The notes beneath the pieces are model-generated. The model was not told where the DNA came from and made no database searches. It worked only from the letters and a program-made list of their open reading frames with translations. From Meghimatium bilineatum (Eukaryota; Mollusca; Gastropoda; Stylommatophora; Philomycidae), in NCBI GenBank assembly GCA_034231615.1, contig CM067298.1:53534883-53598882 (forward strand): a DNA stretch of 64,000 nucleotides, written 5' to 3'. This document shows positions 1 through 12,098 of the stretch, piece after piece; within the stretch, counting starts at the first letter, position 1, and every line of letters starts with the position of its first letter. Made by a program: the position numbers and the translations under genes.

Positions 1-284
1 ACTATTTTCTGGTGAATATTTAACAACTTATTATTGAATGTCAAATCATATTCCCAAAGTAATGAGATCATATTATATGTACAACCGTCGTGTATTGTCG
101 AAGACCGACATCGAAGAATGAATAGTAAAATTATCATCTGCTATGAATGTCGTTAGAGGCAGATAATATAATTGTACATAGGTTGTTGGTTCCAAGACCT
201 ATGGTATCAACTCGCTGTGATGAAGCATAAAATTCTAGATCCACATGGGGTTAGCACATCGGTGCTACAATGAAAGGCTTCTAC

Positions 285-525
285 ATCGGTAGCCTAGTTG
301 ATAAAGAGGTTGCTTTCTATCACTGGGTTACAGCGTGCCAGATTCGAAACCACGTCCGGACCAAAAAATGAGGGTTGTGATTTCTCGCTTGACACGACCA
401 CTCCTCCAGTCGACTAAGTTGTAAATGAGTACCTGACGCATGAGTTATGGGAGGTAAAGACAGCAAGGAAGGGAACTGGCCACCCCAGGCTGCTGCCATA
501 GGACATACCTTTACCTTTACATAGA
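285..525 (+). repeat. tRNA-derived SINE, decayed
   Basis: A tRNA-like head is followed by a conserved SINE body. The head has an A-box-like TAGCCTAGTTG near 290 and a B-box-like CAGATTCGAAACC near 339-351. The body holds GTAAATGAGTACCTG at 421-435, then GGAACTGGCCACCCC and a short repeated ACCTTT tail at about 506-520. The order of tRNA head, cgacacgac region, GTAAATGAGTACCTG and ACCTTT tail is one I recognise from mollusc-type SINEs. Neither end is exact and no target-site duplication was found, so the copy is probably old. The minus-strand 60-residue open frame over it is incidental. Confidence 0.65.
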
Positions 526-904
526 CCCCTAAATCTGGGAAAACACGGCCGAAACTCGGGCTGTCTGGATGCAGAACCTACATACGGAATAAACATTGTT
601 CAGAAATAATATGTTTAAATATATAGAAGAAAAAAGAGAGAGACTCATAAAAAGCATCTGTTGCTGTTAATGATCGCTTAAAAAGTCCACATTCCTGAGA
701 ATATATTCGACGGATTGTGTCTTCTTATTGCTTAATGATGATTTCCAAGAAGAAAAAAAACCTTACATTTACTAAATAATTCCCCAGAATAGCCCTGCTA
801 ATAATACAAGTTAACTTATCTTAGCTGGTGCCATTGATAATTTGTTGCGTTGCACATAATTTGTATTGCAAGCTAATGAAAAAAACGGATAAAGTCGTAT
901 AGAC
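526..904. other. No recognisable feature
   Basis: AT-rich sequence with short A runs. I see no coding, RNA or repeat signal. Confidence 0.5.
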
Positions 905-1245
905 CAAGATAAGTGCCTCTACATGAGATCAATGTACAGACTATTCTAGATAAGTAGGTACAGTACAAGTAGATGACACCACATAGTCGAGTTATTTCCC
1001 TTGTCTATGTTTGTAAATTACATGTTCATCATTTAATAATTTAAATATTCATTTATTTTAGGGTTTGGGTTAGGGTTAGAGATAGTATAGTTGTGTTTTA
1101 CATACTAAGCCTAACACCAACCCTAAACTAAATTAATATTTCAATTATTAACTGATGAACATAAAATTTACAAACATAGACAAGGGAAATAGTTAAACTT
1201 GTGCTGTTATCTACTTGTACTGCACCGAGAAGTACTTATTTTCTG
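905..1245. repeat. Foldback (MITE-like) element
   Basis: The two halves are inverted copies. On the left TTTCCCTTGTCTATGTTTG is near 996 and CAGTACAAGTAGATGACACC at 961-980. On the right their complements lie near 1170-1195 and 1205-1225. An outer block, AGATAAGTGCCTCT on the left against AGAAGTACTTATTTTCT on the right, extends the symmetry, with extra sequence on the left side. No transposase is present, and no clear target-site duplication was found. A half copy of the same family lies at 22790-22885, so it is dispersed rather than a chance palindrome. Confidence 0.7.
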
Positions 1246-3372
1246 TGAGAAATGGCTCAGAAATAAAGATTTCTACAACGTTTACTAACACCGCCTTTGT
1301 ATGTGTTTCATGCTAAGACCATAAGTATCTAGAAGTATGTGTATGCAGTCCTCAGAAGATTCATGTCAGGACTGCCAGGGGTGGGGGAATTAGCCCATTT
1401 ATCTGTAGCATGTCTCTAGATTGTCAGAAAGTCCATCGGCAGTAGATATCCAGCTGGAGTCTTTGAACCCTGCTGCAACATTCTTCCGTAAAACAGTCAT
1501 CTGCAACCTTTCGTAAGGGAAAAAGTTATGAATTTATACTCTATGTGCATTTCAGTCATTATAACCATCGTGTAAAAGTGGCCTGTATTCTTTAAAAATA
1601 AAATTACTAGACAGTACGCAAATATTTCAATAAACATTCATTTGGAGTAAACACACATTGTATGCGTGTCCTTAATTCGTGTATGTCAACTAGAAAAGCT
1701 GATAGCTGGTGTTTGAAATCGTCCGATCATGTCACGTCAGTGTCTCCTGTTTATTAGTATAGTCGGTTCAACCTCTGCATACACTGCGGCGATCAAACAC
1801 ATATATTCGATGTATTTATTGCGTGATACCATTTCCCCTTCATGTCTCCTGCAAACTATTAATGACAAGTGTATACTTTCTTTTCTTATATTGTAGTCAT
1901 TACGCGACACACCCATTTCTTATATTGTGGTCATTACGCGAGCACACCCTTTTCAAAGGTTTGGTTTCTGCCAAAAATCTTCATTGTGATGCTGTTTGTC
2001 GTCTTAGTGAGCACACAACATTCCTCTCTAATGGTCGTCCTCCACTTTTGAGTCGTGAAGGCCAAGGCACTCCTGATTTGTATCTCTACCGACACATCTG
2101 TATATATAATCATATCACCTTCCCTGGAACTCTCACCGAATCAGATCCATCACGTTCGTCTCCACCACTGTTGGACACCATTCCTTGCATTATCTACTGA
2201 GTATTATTATTGCTGTGAACGTTTTCTGACACTCTAAGGGCGCCCAACTCCATACCACACCAAGTAGTCGTCAAATATATGAAAATATGACATGTCTAGT
2301 CACCCCAGACGGTAATATTGTTATTGTTAGAATAGTTTCTTACTTAAGTGCTGTCAAAACACGAAATATAATAACATTTAATATCTGAGACTCAGAAATA
2401 GAGCATTAGATTGCATACTCTGCAGCCCAGGGCTGTACTCAAGCTCCTTCATGATTTCAGTTTGTGTAGTACATAATTCAAGAAGCGATACAATTATTCA
2501 AACATCTTTTAACTTACAATTTAACTATACACAATTTCAACTATCTGGAAATCCGGTCTACTTACGTCAAAATTTTCAATAATTGAATGAAATGCACTTA
2601 GTTCTTAAGAACGGCATGAATTTAATTCCGTCTAGTTCACTCTGTGAGTTCTTCGATATCATCACATATGATGAACGCCACTACATGAGTATATACAGTA
2701 AATACGTTCTACAGAGATTGGAAGTAAACATCATTACATACGACATTATTAATACGGTGCAATATTGTAATTTGTAAGATTGCATTGCTTAATGGTTTAT
2801 TCTTTAATCGCTACATTAAACAATCTGAGATTTACTGTAAAACCCTTTTTAACTGTTATATTTTAGAGCCAGGAGTAATAATCACAGAATAACTACCACA
2901 CGCTTCAAGTAATCATTTTTCAAGTAAATGTATTTTTATGACACTATGTCGATTATTGAATTGTTTTCGTAGTGCCAAATCTTTGGAGCAGAGCCGTAGA
3001 TACGTTTTCAGTAAGGTTTTACCAATGTGATTCGCCCAGCTCTCTTGTATAAATCCTCGCTTAATGACACAGTTGATGACCCTTTTCGTAAAAATTCTTT
3101 AAGTGAGGGTTTCTACCCACCTTTTTTGAATAAATTCCTAGCACCAAAAGACATGTTCTGCTTCAATGGAGGGGAGGGGGGGGGTTAAACACATTAACTC
3201 CCATTTTATTTACGGGCTTTCCTTTCGTATATTTCTCGTATTGTACTTCTGTACCTCTGCATTCATACCATTTGCAAAACATATAAAACACCCTAGCGTC
3301 GTCTATTAGCTAATATATTCATTCTTACTCTTATAAAGCTGCGTATTTCTACGTCCAACCTAGTTCACGTTG
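1246..3372. other. No gene seen; small duplication and G-rich tract
   Basis: Low-complexity AT-rich sequence. Two features stand out. TTCTTATATTGT followed by GTCATTACGCGA occurs twice within about 1882-1948. A G-rich run lies at about 3165-3184. The 125-residue open frame at 1823-2200 has no recognisable domain and overlaps other frames of similar quality, so I do not call it a gene. Confidence 0.4.
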
Positions 3373-4404
3373 GTACGAGGGTTAATGTAATGTGGATTCC
3401 ACCACATGTCGGAATACCAGGAAATGAAGCAGCGGATAAGGAAGCCAAGAAAGGACGAACACAAGGAACAGAAATCCAGGTAGGACTTGGCAGATCGGAA
3501 ACCAGAAGCATAATAAAGGACACAATATTTAAGGAATGGACAGAAAAATGGGACAACAGTGCAACAGGAAGACATGCACATGCAATGCTAAAAGGACCCA
3601 CTAGGACCACTCAAATAAAGGAAGAGCTGAAAATCCCTGACAATAGGAAACTACTACGACTTAGACTGGGAAAATCATTACATTATATACTTGAACCAAT
3701 ATGTGAAGACTGTGGAGAGGAAAATACAATAGATCATTTCCTACTCCATTGTCATAAATACAACCATCATAGGCAAGACCTAAAGGATTACTACCTAAAC
3801 AATAAAATTCCATATAAATTAGAAAAGGTTCTGGGCCATGATGTACCACCAGATAGGCTAAAACTAATTAAACAATTTATAACAAGGACTAAAGCCCTAA
3901 TTAAAAAATCTAAGCAAAATAAGTCATTGTTTGTCATTAGTCTTTCCACAGCTTTCAACAAATAACAACCGAGGAACGCTCACCACAGGATACGACTGGC
4001 AATATGGACAATTTTTGGCATAATCGCACGCATGGTTTTTCAAACTCCCCCAGGCATTAGTGTCACTCTTAAATAAAAAGGCAATACCACCGGAAATAAA
4101 CAGTTTAATACAACTAGGAACATAACATTCTTTTGCAATAATAGCGCGCACGGTTCTCAATTCGGCCAGACCATAGGTCACACTTAGATAAATGGCATCT
4201 TGGCCACAAATAAACATCAACTCCACCTAGCAATATAGATAATTCATAGTAATAGCACGCACGGCTTTCCAAAAACCCAGACCATTAGGTCACATTTAGA
4301 TAAAAGCTAATACGGCCTGATATAACCAAAATAGACTTCTGTCTTAGGTTGAAAGGGTCGTGCCTCAGCTAAGAGGCTTAATCCCCCATCTAACAAACAA
4401 ACAA
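3373..4404 (+). mobile_element. 5'-truncated LINE (I/Nimb-like), 3' end with UTR
   Basis: The element begins abruptly inside an RNase H domain, then has a stop codon, a 3' UTR of about 440 bp and a tail TAACAAACAAACAA at 4391-4404. Severe 5' truncation with an intact 3' end is the usual outcome of target-primed reverse transcription. The UTR contains three diverged units of about 110-120 bp, each with a GCACGCACGG-like core and a CCAGACCATAGGTCACA-like core. The end region GTGCCTCAGCTAAGAGGC followed by CCCCCATC and a TAACAAA-type tail resembles I/Nimb-clade LINEs as I remember them. The clade is an inference. Confidence 0.75.
3390..3965 (+). pseudogene. LINE ORF2 C-terminus: RNase H end plus CCHC knuckle
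   Basis: This 191-residue frame is the last part of a LINE polyprotein. WIPPHVGIPGNEAADKEAKK near the start is the final RNase H motif, with the Asp of EAAD as the last catalytic acid. A cysteine-histidine knuckle, CEDCG...DHFLLHC (C-x2-C-x7-H-x4-C), follows at about residues 103-119, as in RNase H-bearing non-LTR elements. Everything upstream (endonuclease, RT and most of RNase H) is missing, so no active enzyme is encoded. The ATG at 3390 is an internal methionine, because the matching sequence starts earlier at about 3373. The frame has no stop, so this is a fairly young insertion. Confidence 0.85.
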
Positions 4405-4467
4405 TGTTAGGTCCAATATATGGTGCTTTAAAAAAAAAACTAAATTATGCCATAATGTATTTAATAT

Positions 4468-6660
4468 CTAAATAACCACTGCTCGCAATAACTCGACTAC
4501 TTCCATGCATCTTGTCAATTTCTCAATTCTTCTTATTTTTTCGTGGTTATGGTTTTTGTTTAGTTTTAGGGTGACATGAACTATATGGGTTATCTTTTTT
4601 TTGCAAGGGGCATCTGCTAACTGTAGTTTCCTTCTAAGTATGTGAACCTCGTTGGCAATGTTGACTCCTTTTAGTTGTTTTTTTAGCAGAACATTTTTAC
4701 GCTGTAGCCTAGAAGTTGGTTTTCCAGAGACTGATATTGGGCAGGTTGTTACAATTTTGAAATCTATTCTTTCTTGTAGTGAACCTAAACAAACTAAACT
4801 CTCAATTGCTATTATTGGGGCAGATCTCATGTCACCTGTCAGAAATAGCATTCCTAAATTGTATGCACTTTCTACTTTTGAAGATTGCTTGTTACTGCTG
4901 TTTCCCATGATTCGTTGCCATATTAAAAATTTCCACACCCCTACCCTAGCTTGTGAACAATTTCGTCATGACAAGGAAATTAGCCCTCTAGTGTGTTTCA
5001 ACGAATTTCTTCATTTTTGCCAACCATTTCATGTTTCTCTTTCATTTTATTTCCAATTCCTCCGGGGATTAAAGGTGATTTCAAGGTAAGACAGTGAATC
5101 TTTGTTTAGAAATGCATTATATTTATAATGAGTCTTGCTTATTGCATTTTGTTGATAGTAAAAAATTGGATGTATATTGTTATGTTGAGTTTACTGGCAT
5201 ATCCAATTCTGTGGACCATTTGTCTAGGCATTCATGAGCATCATTTATACGACATTGTGACGTGCTTAAATCTTCTTCTATACTTAGCAGTGGAAGGTTT
5301 TTTAACATATGTAATAGCTCATACTTTTGTGGTAAAGATTTGCTTAAGATCATTGACGAAGATCGGAAATAGAGTTGCAGATAAGATTACTCTCCGTGAG
5401 ATCCCATTCAACATTTGGACCATGCTATTTCATTTAGTAGTTAAACTAATGCATTTCTCCCTGTCAGGTTTTCATTTATCCTGGATAACATTCTGTGAAA
5501 TATGCCATTTTGCAGAAGTATGAGAATTAGCCCTTGATTCCAGACTTTATTGAAGGTATTTTTCTATGAGACCCAAATCACTAAAATATACTTTGTCCCC
5601 CTTGAAATCAGTCTTCAATTTCCTGTGTGGTGAAGTTGACTTAGTCGTCAGTTGATCTGCAAATGACATGGAAACCTGCTTGTTCATGCATTATTCAGTT
5701 GTTTGATTTTAGGAAATATATGAACCTGGAGTTGATGACTGTTTCCATTAGTTTGCAGACACAGCTGGTGAGAGTTATTGAGCGGTAGCTGTCGGCTTTG
5801 TTTTGAGATTTGCTTTGTTTTAGTATATGGATTATGATGACTTTTTCCATTTTCTTATTATCCTTTCTGATTTCCAACTAGAATTTAAGAATTGTAAGAA
5901 CTGGTTCGCTGCAATGAAGCCGAGGTGTTTAAGCATATAATTGGAAATGTGATCAGATCCGAGCAACTGTCTTTGCTTTAAGCCTTTTGTGGGGTCATCT
6001 AGTTCTTCTTTAGTTAGTGTGCTGACATGTCATCACTTAATGGTGATCTTAAGATTTGTTCTTTTTCTTTTTGTCTCTGTTTACTTTATTCTCTATTTGA
6101 AGAATGATAGTGGTGTTTCCTGTTTTGACCCACACAGTTCTTTGCTAGAACTTTCGCTGCATCTTTTCCTGTTTTAGTTATACTCTCTGTCTCTAGAACA
6201 ATAGATGATGGTCTACTTTCTTCCTGGTTAGGAGTTTAGCAAATTGTGTACGTTTTTTTCCTTCTTTGTTAAAATTAATAGTTTGTTTTATCATGTCCTC
6301 TTCTTCTGACTGCTATTTGATATTCTCTTCTAAACGGTGCATTACATGCTTTGAGAGATTTATTGTTTTTCACAACTGAATTGATTTCTGAACCATTTCT
6401 GGCAATAACTTGTTCACTCTAAAGGTGCTGAAGATGTTCTGATCAGTTGGGTTTGTAATTGGATCTGGGACCTCTGGGAATTGATTCTCTTGCAGCTTGG
6501 ATAATTGCCTGCTGGAACAATGTATCAGATATGTTTATACACTTTGTCTTACAGTTAATGGTAGATCAGTAGGAGTTCGATATAGAAGTTCATTTGTCCT
6601 GTCTACCTTCTTATAAATCCATATTGGGGCCCAGTTGTGTGTCCATACTTTCTGAATAGT
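4468..6660 (-). mobile_element. Long decayed LINE with reverse transcriptase
   Basis: Read on the minus strand from about 6660 to 4468, frames with many stops and shifts show the order of a non-LTR RT. A pre-RT block with QTINFNKEGKK is near 6270. It is followed by KKMEKVIIIHILKQSKSQNK then SYRSITLTSCVCKLMETVIN (RT motifs 1 and 2, about 5700-5850). A RSTDDQVNFTTQEIED-like block follows, with a badly altered motif A, then LNGISRRVILSATLFPIFVN (motif B). The C-terminal portion runs into the 156-residue frame at 4468-4938. Many breaks mark it as old. The motif spelling is closest to Jockey/I-type LINEs; the clade is not certain. No poly(A) or microsatellite tail is evident. Confidence 0.75.
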
Positions 6661-7035
6661 TTGAATTTGAATTAGAGTATGCCTAAGGTTACTAGTTGTC
6701 AATGAAAACTATTGTCTAGCGGTAATCGTCAGAAATATAAGACATAGTGACTAGGATCACATGCCTACTTAGTGATTCATTTGACTTCCCGTTATTTCTG
6801 TTTTTATTACGATTATATTTTGTGTGACAGCCACTGGAAATCAAGAGACTAGTCAATGAGACATTTTCGAAAATATGTTTTTCCCATCCTAAAGGTCGTA
6901 TGTTATTGGGTTCTCGATGTATCACAATGTTGCCTAAAATACCTTAAAGACGACGTCGAAACGCCATACATAAAGCACGCCGAAACACTACGTTAACAAT
7001 TAAGGAAGGGGGTGGGGTGGTCTGAGAAAGGATGG
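6661..7035. other. No recognisable feature
   Basis: I see nothing supportable here. The minus-strand 69-residue frame at 6716-6925 has no domain. Confidence 0.4.
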
Positions 7036-7362
7036 CAATTGGGTACAATACAAGAATCAGTGGACAGGTTTCTACGGAACAAATAGGTAACATAATTCAA
7101 CGGAACGAAATTCCGATAAACTCGCTTATACCGACGCATCCAATATTCGACACGGCAGGCCTTGAGATTCCCTGACCACTTGATGTGCGCGCTGCACACT
7201 GAGTGGGAGGTGGACGGCCAGTTCATTGCGCGCAAATCGCTAGATCGGTATTTTAAGTTACGACTTTTTAAGTTTCCGAAATAGTGCATTAGCATTTGGA
7301 ATTAAAAAGTTGGTATGATGTCACGTGATTTGTCCACGATTCTTGTATTGAACCGGCAATTG
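7036..7362. repeat. MITE-like element with inverted ends
   Basis: CAATTG, CAATACAAGAATC and GTGGACA run inward from 7036 on the left, and their complements run inward from 7362 on the right. The inverted arms are about 30 bp with small gaps and enclose about 270 bp with no transposase. The ends are CAATTG on both sides; no convincing duplication was seen outside them. The 100-residue minus-strand frame over it spans the arms and unique centre and is not a gene. Confidence 0.6.
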
Positions 7363-7368
7363 TTTACT

Positions 7369-7387
7369 GGGGGGGGGGGGGGGGGGG
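7369..7387 (+). repeat. Poly-G tract of 19
   Basis: Nineteen consecutive G residues lie directly beyond the right end of the inverted-repeat element. The tract could form quadruplex structures and is likely to vary in length or be misread. Confidence 0.9.
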
Positions 7388-9632
7388 AAGGGCTAACATT
7401 TTACATAAACTTATGTAGATAATTTATGATATGTATGAATGTTTATATTTGTATTAACAAATCCATTACATATTCACATGGAATTATAATTTAAATATTT
7501 TAATTTTTAATTTTAATTGTTCAGTTTTTATTTTTTATTAAATTTTAATTCAATATCTGCAGATATTGTCAATTCATTATATCGGAAACTCCTGTGATTA
7601 TTGCAAGAGTTAGATTATTCTATTCCTGGAGGTTTTGTTTACCGTAATTAACTATTGAATGACACGTTATGAGCCAAAGGTATATTCCCAACTTTTGTGC
7701 AAATATGTTCTAGCAGTGGAAATTTAACTTTCATGATAATGTCCAGATATTTTCTAGGATGGTCGGTTGCTTATTCAGCCGGACATGGGCTCATGCTCTT
7801 TGACCTACTGTCCTTAAAATGACATTATATTGCTTGGAATGTGTATTTTCAGCCCACCCTGGGCCACAGCCAGAGAATAACTATCACACCACCAGAAAGG
7901 TAGATTTCAACCTATGCATTGCTACGAGCCACTGTAGCCAAGATAGAGTTAACGGCGCTCATTCCCTGCCACCAATTGACTACTGGTTATGCCGAACTTC
8001 TCTATACCTTTAGGCATGCAACCAAATGTTCAAGTCAAAAGGATTGTCACATCCTGAGTCACTGTGCTTCTATAATGGGTCTTAACCATAGGAAAAAAAA
8101 CCAGTTTGTCAGTTTCCTCCTCCACAGTACAGCAGAGTACACGCCTGGCTCTCTGCAACCACAGAGGGCGCATACATATATTTAAATAACAAAACATGAA
8201 ACAAATTGCAACAACAAAATAAAAACATGATAAGCATAATTGTATAGATTTCGTGACATGGAGTTTCTATAAGTAGATAACCTCAATATAATGGCACGTC
8301 ATCTACTAATGTTTCCTGTGGCATGGGTGGTTTGTCTAGTGGTCCATTGGTGAGACCCATATCTATTAGCTGCTTTATTATGTGGCATTGATCTTACACA
8401 TGTGTCGGGAATATACAACTACAGTGGTGCGTCCAGAACAATTCATAAGAGAACGCAAACCATGCGAACATTGTTTTTTGCACGCTGACAAAAGGATTGG
8501 AGACCCCGTTAATGTACTAATGATAATGTTTATACTGTATTATTTTATTGAGCTAAAAGATGATATTTATGTTTACAAGAAGACGTATTTGCCCTTGTAG
8601 AACACATACGGATGTTATATGTCTGTGTTACTGAGGATACTTCAATACTCGTACGGGATGTTCGTTGTTGTTGTAATGGTGCTTGTCTCGATGGGTCCGT
8701 TCTCAGGGACTTAAGTACAGTCTGTATGTCTTCACAAAATCGGGTCTTTTCTGGAGATACAGTTAGCCAATAAAGTACGGAAAAACCCGTTTACTTGAGT
8801 TGTTGGCGATTCGGTGCCATTAGAACAAACCTGGTTCATTTCCAGTTGGTCTCCAAAATTGAGAATTCTTTATACAGAGATACTGGTTAGTAATGAAAAA
8901 AGCGTGATAAATTGTATCTATGGGACTATGTATTATCACAAATCAAATACCAAAAAACCGAAGCCCATGTACCACCGATTTCCTACATTGAATTACAGTA
9001 TTATTTATTTATGTAACATGTGATTTGCAGACCGTTGTTTTTACTATCACGCTGTAAGTCTCTTGGTTCAGTGGCAGGTGTATAACCTCCTCCAGAGTCA
9101 TATTAAGAAGTCTTCAATAACCCGTAACTATCGTAGTCCTGGTCGCCCTCTACATTTTTGGTGACCAGCGAAACATTTAGGACTATGCGGTCATCGTGGC
9201 GTGGTTCTACTTTACTTTCACAGATTTATTTTTATACTCAATTCAGCGGATGGATAATTCTGTGAGTAGTCTGTAACGAGTTTTCTAGTTGAATTACAAC
9301 TGAGACTAAGGCTACAAAAACTAAGAAGCATGCATCCTAACCTAGTGTACGATCTTCTACTTCTTTTAGAACATACCTCCATATTCATACATTCCGTGTA
9401 ATCTGTCCATTCTCTGCTTGATAATGGGTGTCCGTACCACGTAGCATTTTCGGTGCATGTCTTGTAAGCATATACTGAAAATAGAAGAAAACACAAATAT
9501 ACTGCACGCATAAACCAAATAAAATGCATATTTTACATATATAGTAAAAAAAACTACCGTTCGTGCTCGAACTCCCACACGATCTCTCTTATAGCAGGAA
9601 ATGGTCCTTCTAGATGCCTTCTAGATAAAGAA
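7388..9632. other. No gene seen; faint dispersed repeat at 8240-8330
   Basis: AT-rich sequence. TGTATAGAT followed by CTCAATATAATGGCACGTCAT near 8245-8310 resembles sequence at 28960-29025, so a low-copy repeat may be present. Open frames here (64-103 residues) carry no recognisable domains. Confidence 0.35.
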
Positions 9633-10626
9633 GCAGCTTTATCCATCAAGCTAAACGACTCCGCAGACAACTTACAGACCTACCTGAAGTTGACAGCCCC
9701 TTAAGGCCTGTACCAGAACAAACCCCGTGGAGTGAAAGGCATGGAATGGCAATATACATTCAGACCCATGTGAAAGGAATACTAAGCGAGGACGAACAGA
9801 AAAGTGTGCAGCAAAGGACAGTCACCCTCAGTTTCCTGGATGAGGAATATCCACACGATATATGGGTCAGAGTATACACAGATAGGTCAGCACAGAATGC
9901 CGTGAGGAATGGAAGTGCAGGTGTATATGTAGAATATCCACACAAGCCTAGAGATACCATCAGACCACCAACAGGAAAATTGTGCAATAATTATGATGCT
10001 GAAATCCAGGTAATTAGTGTGGCAGCTAAAAAACTGCTGAACTCCATCTCTGACCTACAGCCTGTGGTATTCCTGACAGATGCAATGTCCGTGCTTCAAG
10101 CTCTCCAGTCTGGAAACTAACAGACTTGAAAAAACTACTTAGCGAATTGTCTTACCAGTATAGGGTAACCATGCAGTGGATACCCTCTCACTGTGGAATA
10201 CATGGAAATGAAAAAGCAGACCAACTGGCTAAAGAAGGTGCTGCCGAAGACCAACCAGATATACCAATCACCTACCATCAGAAAAAACAGACGATCAAGT
10301 CAATAAGAAAACCACAAACGCCAACACAAGATGACTATCACATTATGAACAGACCAGAACAAGTTATAATTCTACGTCTCAGAACAGGACACAACCGACT
10401 CCGCAGTCACATGTATACAAAGTTCAAGATTGGCAACACGGCCATGTGTACACGTGGACAGGCAGCACAAAGTGCCAAACATATACTCCAAGAGTGTTCT
10501 GAGCATGAAATGCTGAGGCAGACATATTGGCCAGAGGAAACAACAATGGAATCAAAACTCTATGGGACACTGTATGAACTACAAAAGACAGTGAGTTTTA
10601 TTAAGGAGACAAAATTACAGATATAG
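9633..10626 (+). pseudogene. LINE RNase H domain and C-terminus, one frameshift
   Basis: The first frame (to 10120) contains VPEQTPWS, then the RNase H motifs VYTDRSAQNAV (first Asp), NYDAEIQ (Glu) and VFLTDAMSVLQAL (second Asp). A shift near 10115 moves the frame, and the second piece (10123-10626) continues with MQWIPSHCGIHGNEKADQLA, which carries the last Asp. All four RNase H acidic positions are therefore visible, but the usual YTDGS reads YTDRS. After it come a LRLRTGHNRL-like block and a Cys/His-poor tail, where relatives have a knuckle. One small indel separates the two pieces. RNase H in such elements removes the RNA strand after reverse transcription. Confidence 0.85.
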
Positions 10627-10660
10627 ACATGTTTCAAGTGAACGAAAGAAGAAGAAGAAG
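9633..10660 (+). mobile_element. 5'-truncated LINE with complete RNase H, AAGAAG tail
   Basis: A LINE 3' end begins about 9633 and finishes just after a stop at 10624-10626, with a very short UTR and the tail GAACGAAAGAAGAAGAAGAAG near 10638-10658. The short UTR and AAGAAG tail set it apart from the other LINE families in the window. The same kind of tail closes SINE-1, SINE-2 and REP-A copies here. The element is truncated in front of the RNase H domain, so the RT and endonuclease are missing. Confidence 0.75.
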
Positions 10661-11780
10661 ACCAATGGAATTCACAAAGTCAAATGAGCTAGTTTAGAAA
10701 GTAGTCGTTTTCTAATATGCCAACGCGGTTTATATATATGTTAACCGTCGATGAATGTTCACTGGTCAGAGCCAAGAATCTGCATTTATATATATGTCAT
10801 TGTTTCGTATCCTGGTCAGTATGATTATGACATGAATGAAGGTTGTAAACATGATGTGATTACTTGTGGAAACATAATCATTTTGTATGTACTCTAATGC
10901 TTACATCCGTTTGATAACCTCATTTGTAATACCATGACATGACTGTCCACTTAAAGAAAGATACGTTTTCTGAATTTGTTGTTGAATATAATAAAATAAA
11001 GTCTATTTGGTCCCTCTTTCTGTCGCCAGGATTTTTCAATGTATATATTGTTCTATTTTGCAATCATTGTTTGTTGCATATGAACACGTTATTCTCCTTA
11101 CATAACTTGTATACGTGTTTTTCTCTTCTGTTGTATTAATTGAGCCACAATCATTCTACAATGTTCGTGTATCTACCTTTTCTTACGTTTGCGTGCATGT
11201 TTCCCATGATTATAATAATGTATGTTGATTTTACTTAGTAGATGTTGAAACTTTAAGTAGCATTTGCATATAATGCAGAGGTAAGCAAATAATTCGAGTG
11301 TCTCACATATTGACTGTCAAACCTTTTTACTGGCCAACATAGATCACTGTATGTACTTGGCACTAAGATCGGAAAATATAAAATCACATTTCATTATTTC
11401 ACTGCATGCCTACATGAATTGTTCAGTAGTACGGTGGTATTCTTCGAACTTCTCACAACATGAGCTGTGACATCACAATTGCGTGTGACTGGGTGAACCA
11501 TGAGAGTAATTTTACTTGAAACCTGGAATAATGAGTAAAGTTGAAACCCAGGTCAGCTTGTTAGCTGGTGAATGACTAACACAGCACTAGAATGAAATTA
11601 AACGGGATAAGTAATTAACACCAATTCGGCTTAGCTTAATTTTATGTGGTATGGTGAATGTTGCATTTAATCCTATATAGGACTATGTTGAAGTGATGCT
11701 AAAGTATCTCCACCATTCAGATACTTCGACTGAAAACCAAATTCAAACTACACACCATCACCTCTGACTTGAGAATGATT
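10661..11780. other. No recognisable feature
   Basis: AT-rich unique-looking sequence. Short open frames only, none with a domain. Confidence 0.45.
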
Positions 11781-11792
11781 ATGTCCTTAATT

Positions 11793-12037
11793 GGTGTGGC
11801 GCATGGCCGAGAGGTTAGAACGCTAGTCTCACACGAGTGAGGTCTAGAGTTCGATCCCCGGTAAGGACTGGGTTTTTTTTCTGTCGGAGGGTAAATTAAA
11901 AAAAACTCAAGCCTGTACATGACGTGGCGACAGCAAGAGCATGCGGCCTTTATCACACAGATATTCAATCCCCTCCCTGCAACGCCTGAACTGGTAAAAT
12001 GTAGTATTGACAGGTTTTTTTTGGTTGACAGTTTTTA
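11793..12037 (+). repeat. tRNA-derived SINE with 12-bp TSD
   Basis: The head has an A box TGGCCGAGAGGTT (about 11805-11817) and a B box AGTTCGATCCCC (about 11849-11860). These are spaced like a leucine/serine-type tRNA, but the acceptor ends do not pair, so this is a SINE head rather than a tRNA gene. A run of eight T follows the head and a body of about 150 bp ends in a T-rich stretch. The duplication ATGTCCTTAATT occurs at 11781-11792 and again at 12038-12049, which fixes both ends. The near-perfect duplication indicates a fairly recent insertion. Confidence 0.85.
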
Positions 12038-12098
12038 ATGTCCTTAATTTAAATTTTGAATGATTATATCCGTAATGAAAACTTTATCTAAATCGTCG

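Noticed and set aside
1060-1078. Telomere-like GGGTTTGGGTTAGGGTTAG
   Set aside because: Only about two and a half units and located in the centre of a foldback element; no array.
1823-2200. 125-residue open frame
   Set aside because: No domain, low-complexity surroundings and equally long frames overlapping it.
9746-10626. RNase H frame as part of an LTR element
   Set aside because: The WIPSHCGIHGNEKAD spelling, the short UTR with an AAGAAG tail and the absence of LTRs or integrase nearby fit a LINE.
11793-11868. tRNA gene
   Set aside because: A and B boxes are present but the acceptor arms do not pair, and the copy is part of a 245-bp SINE with target-site duplications.
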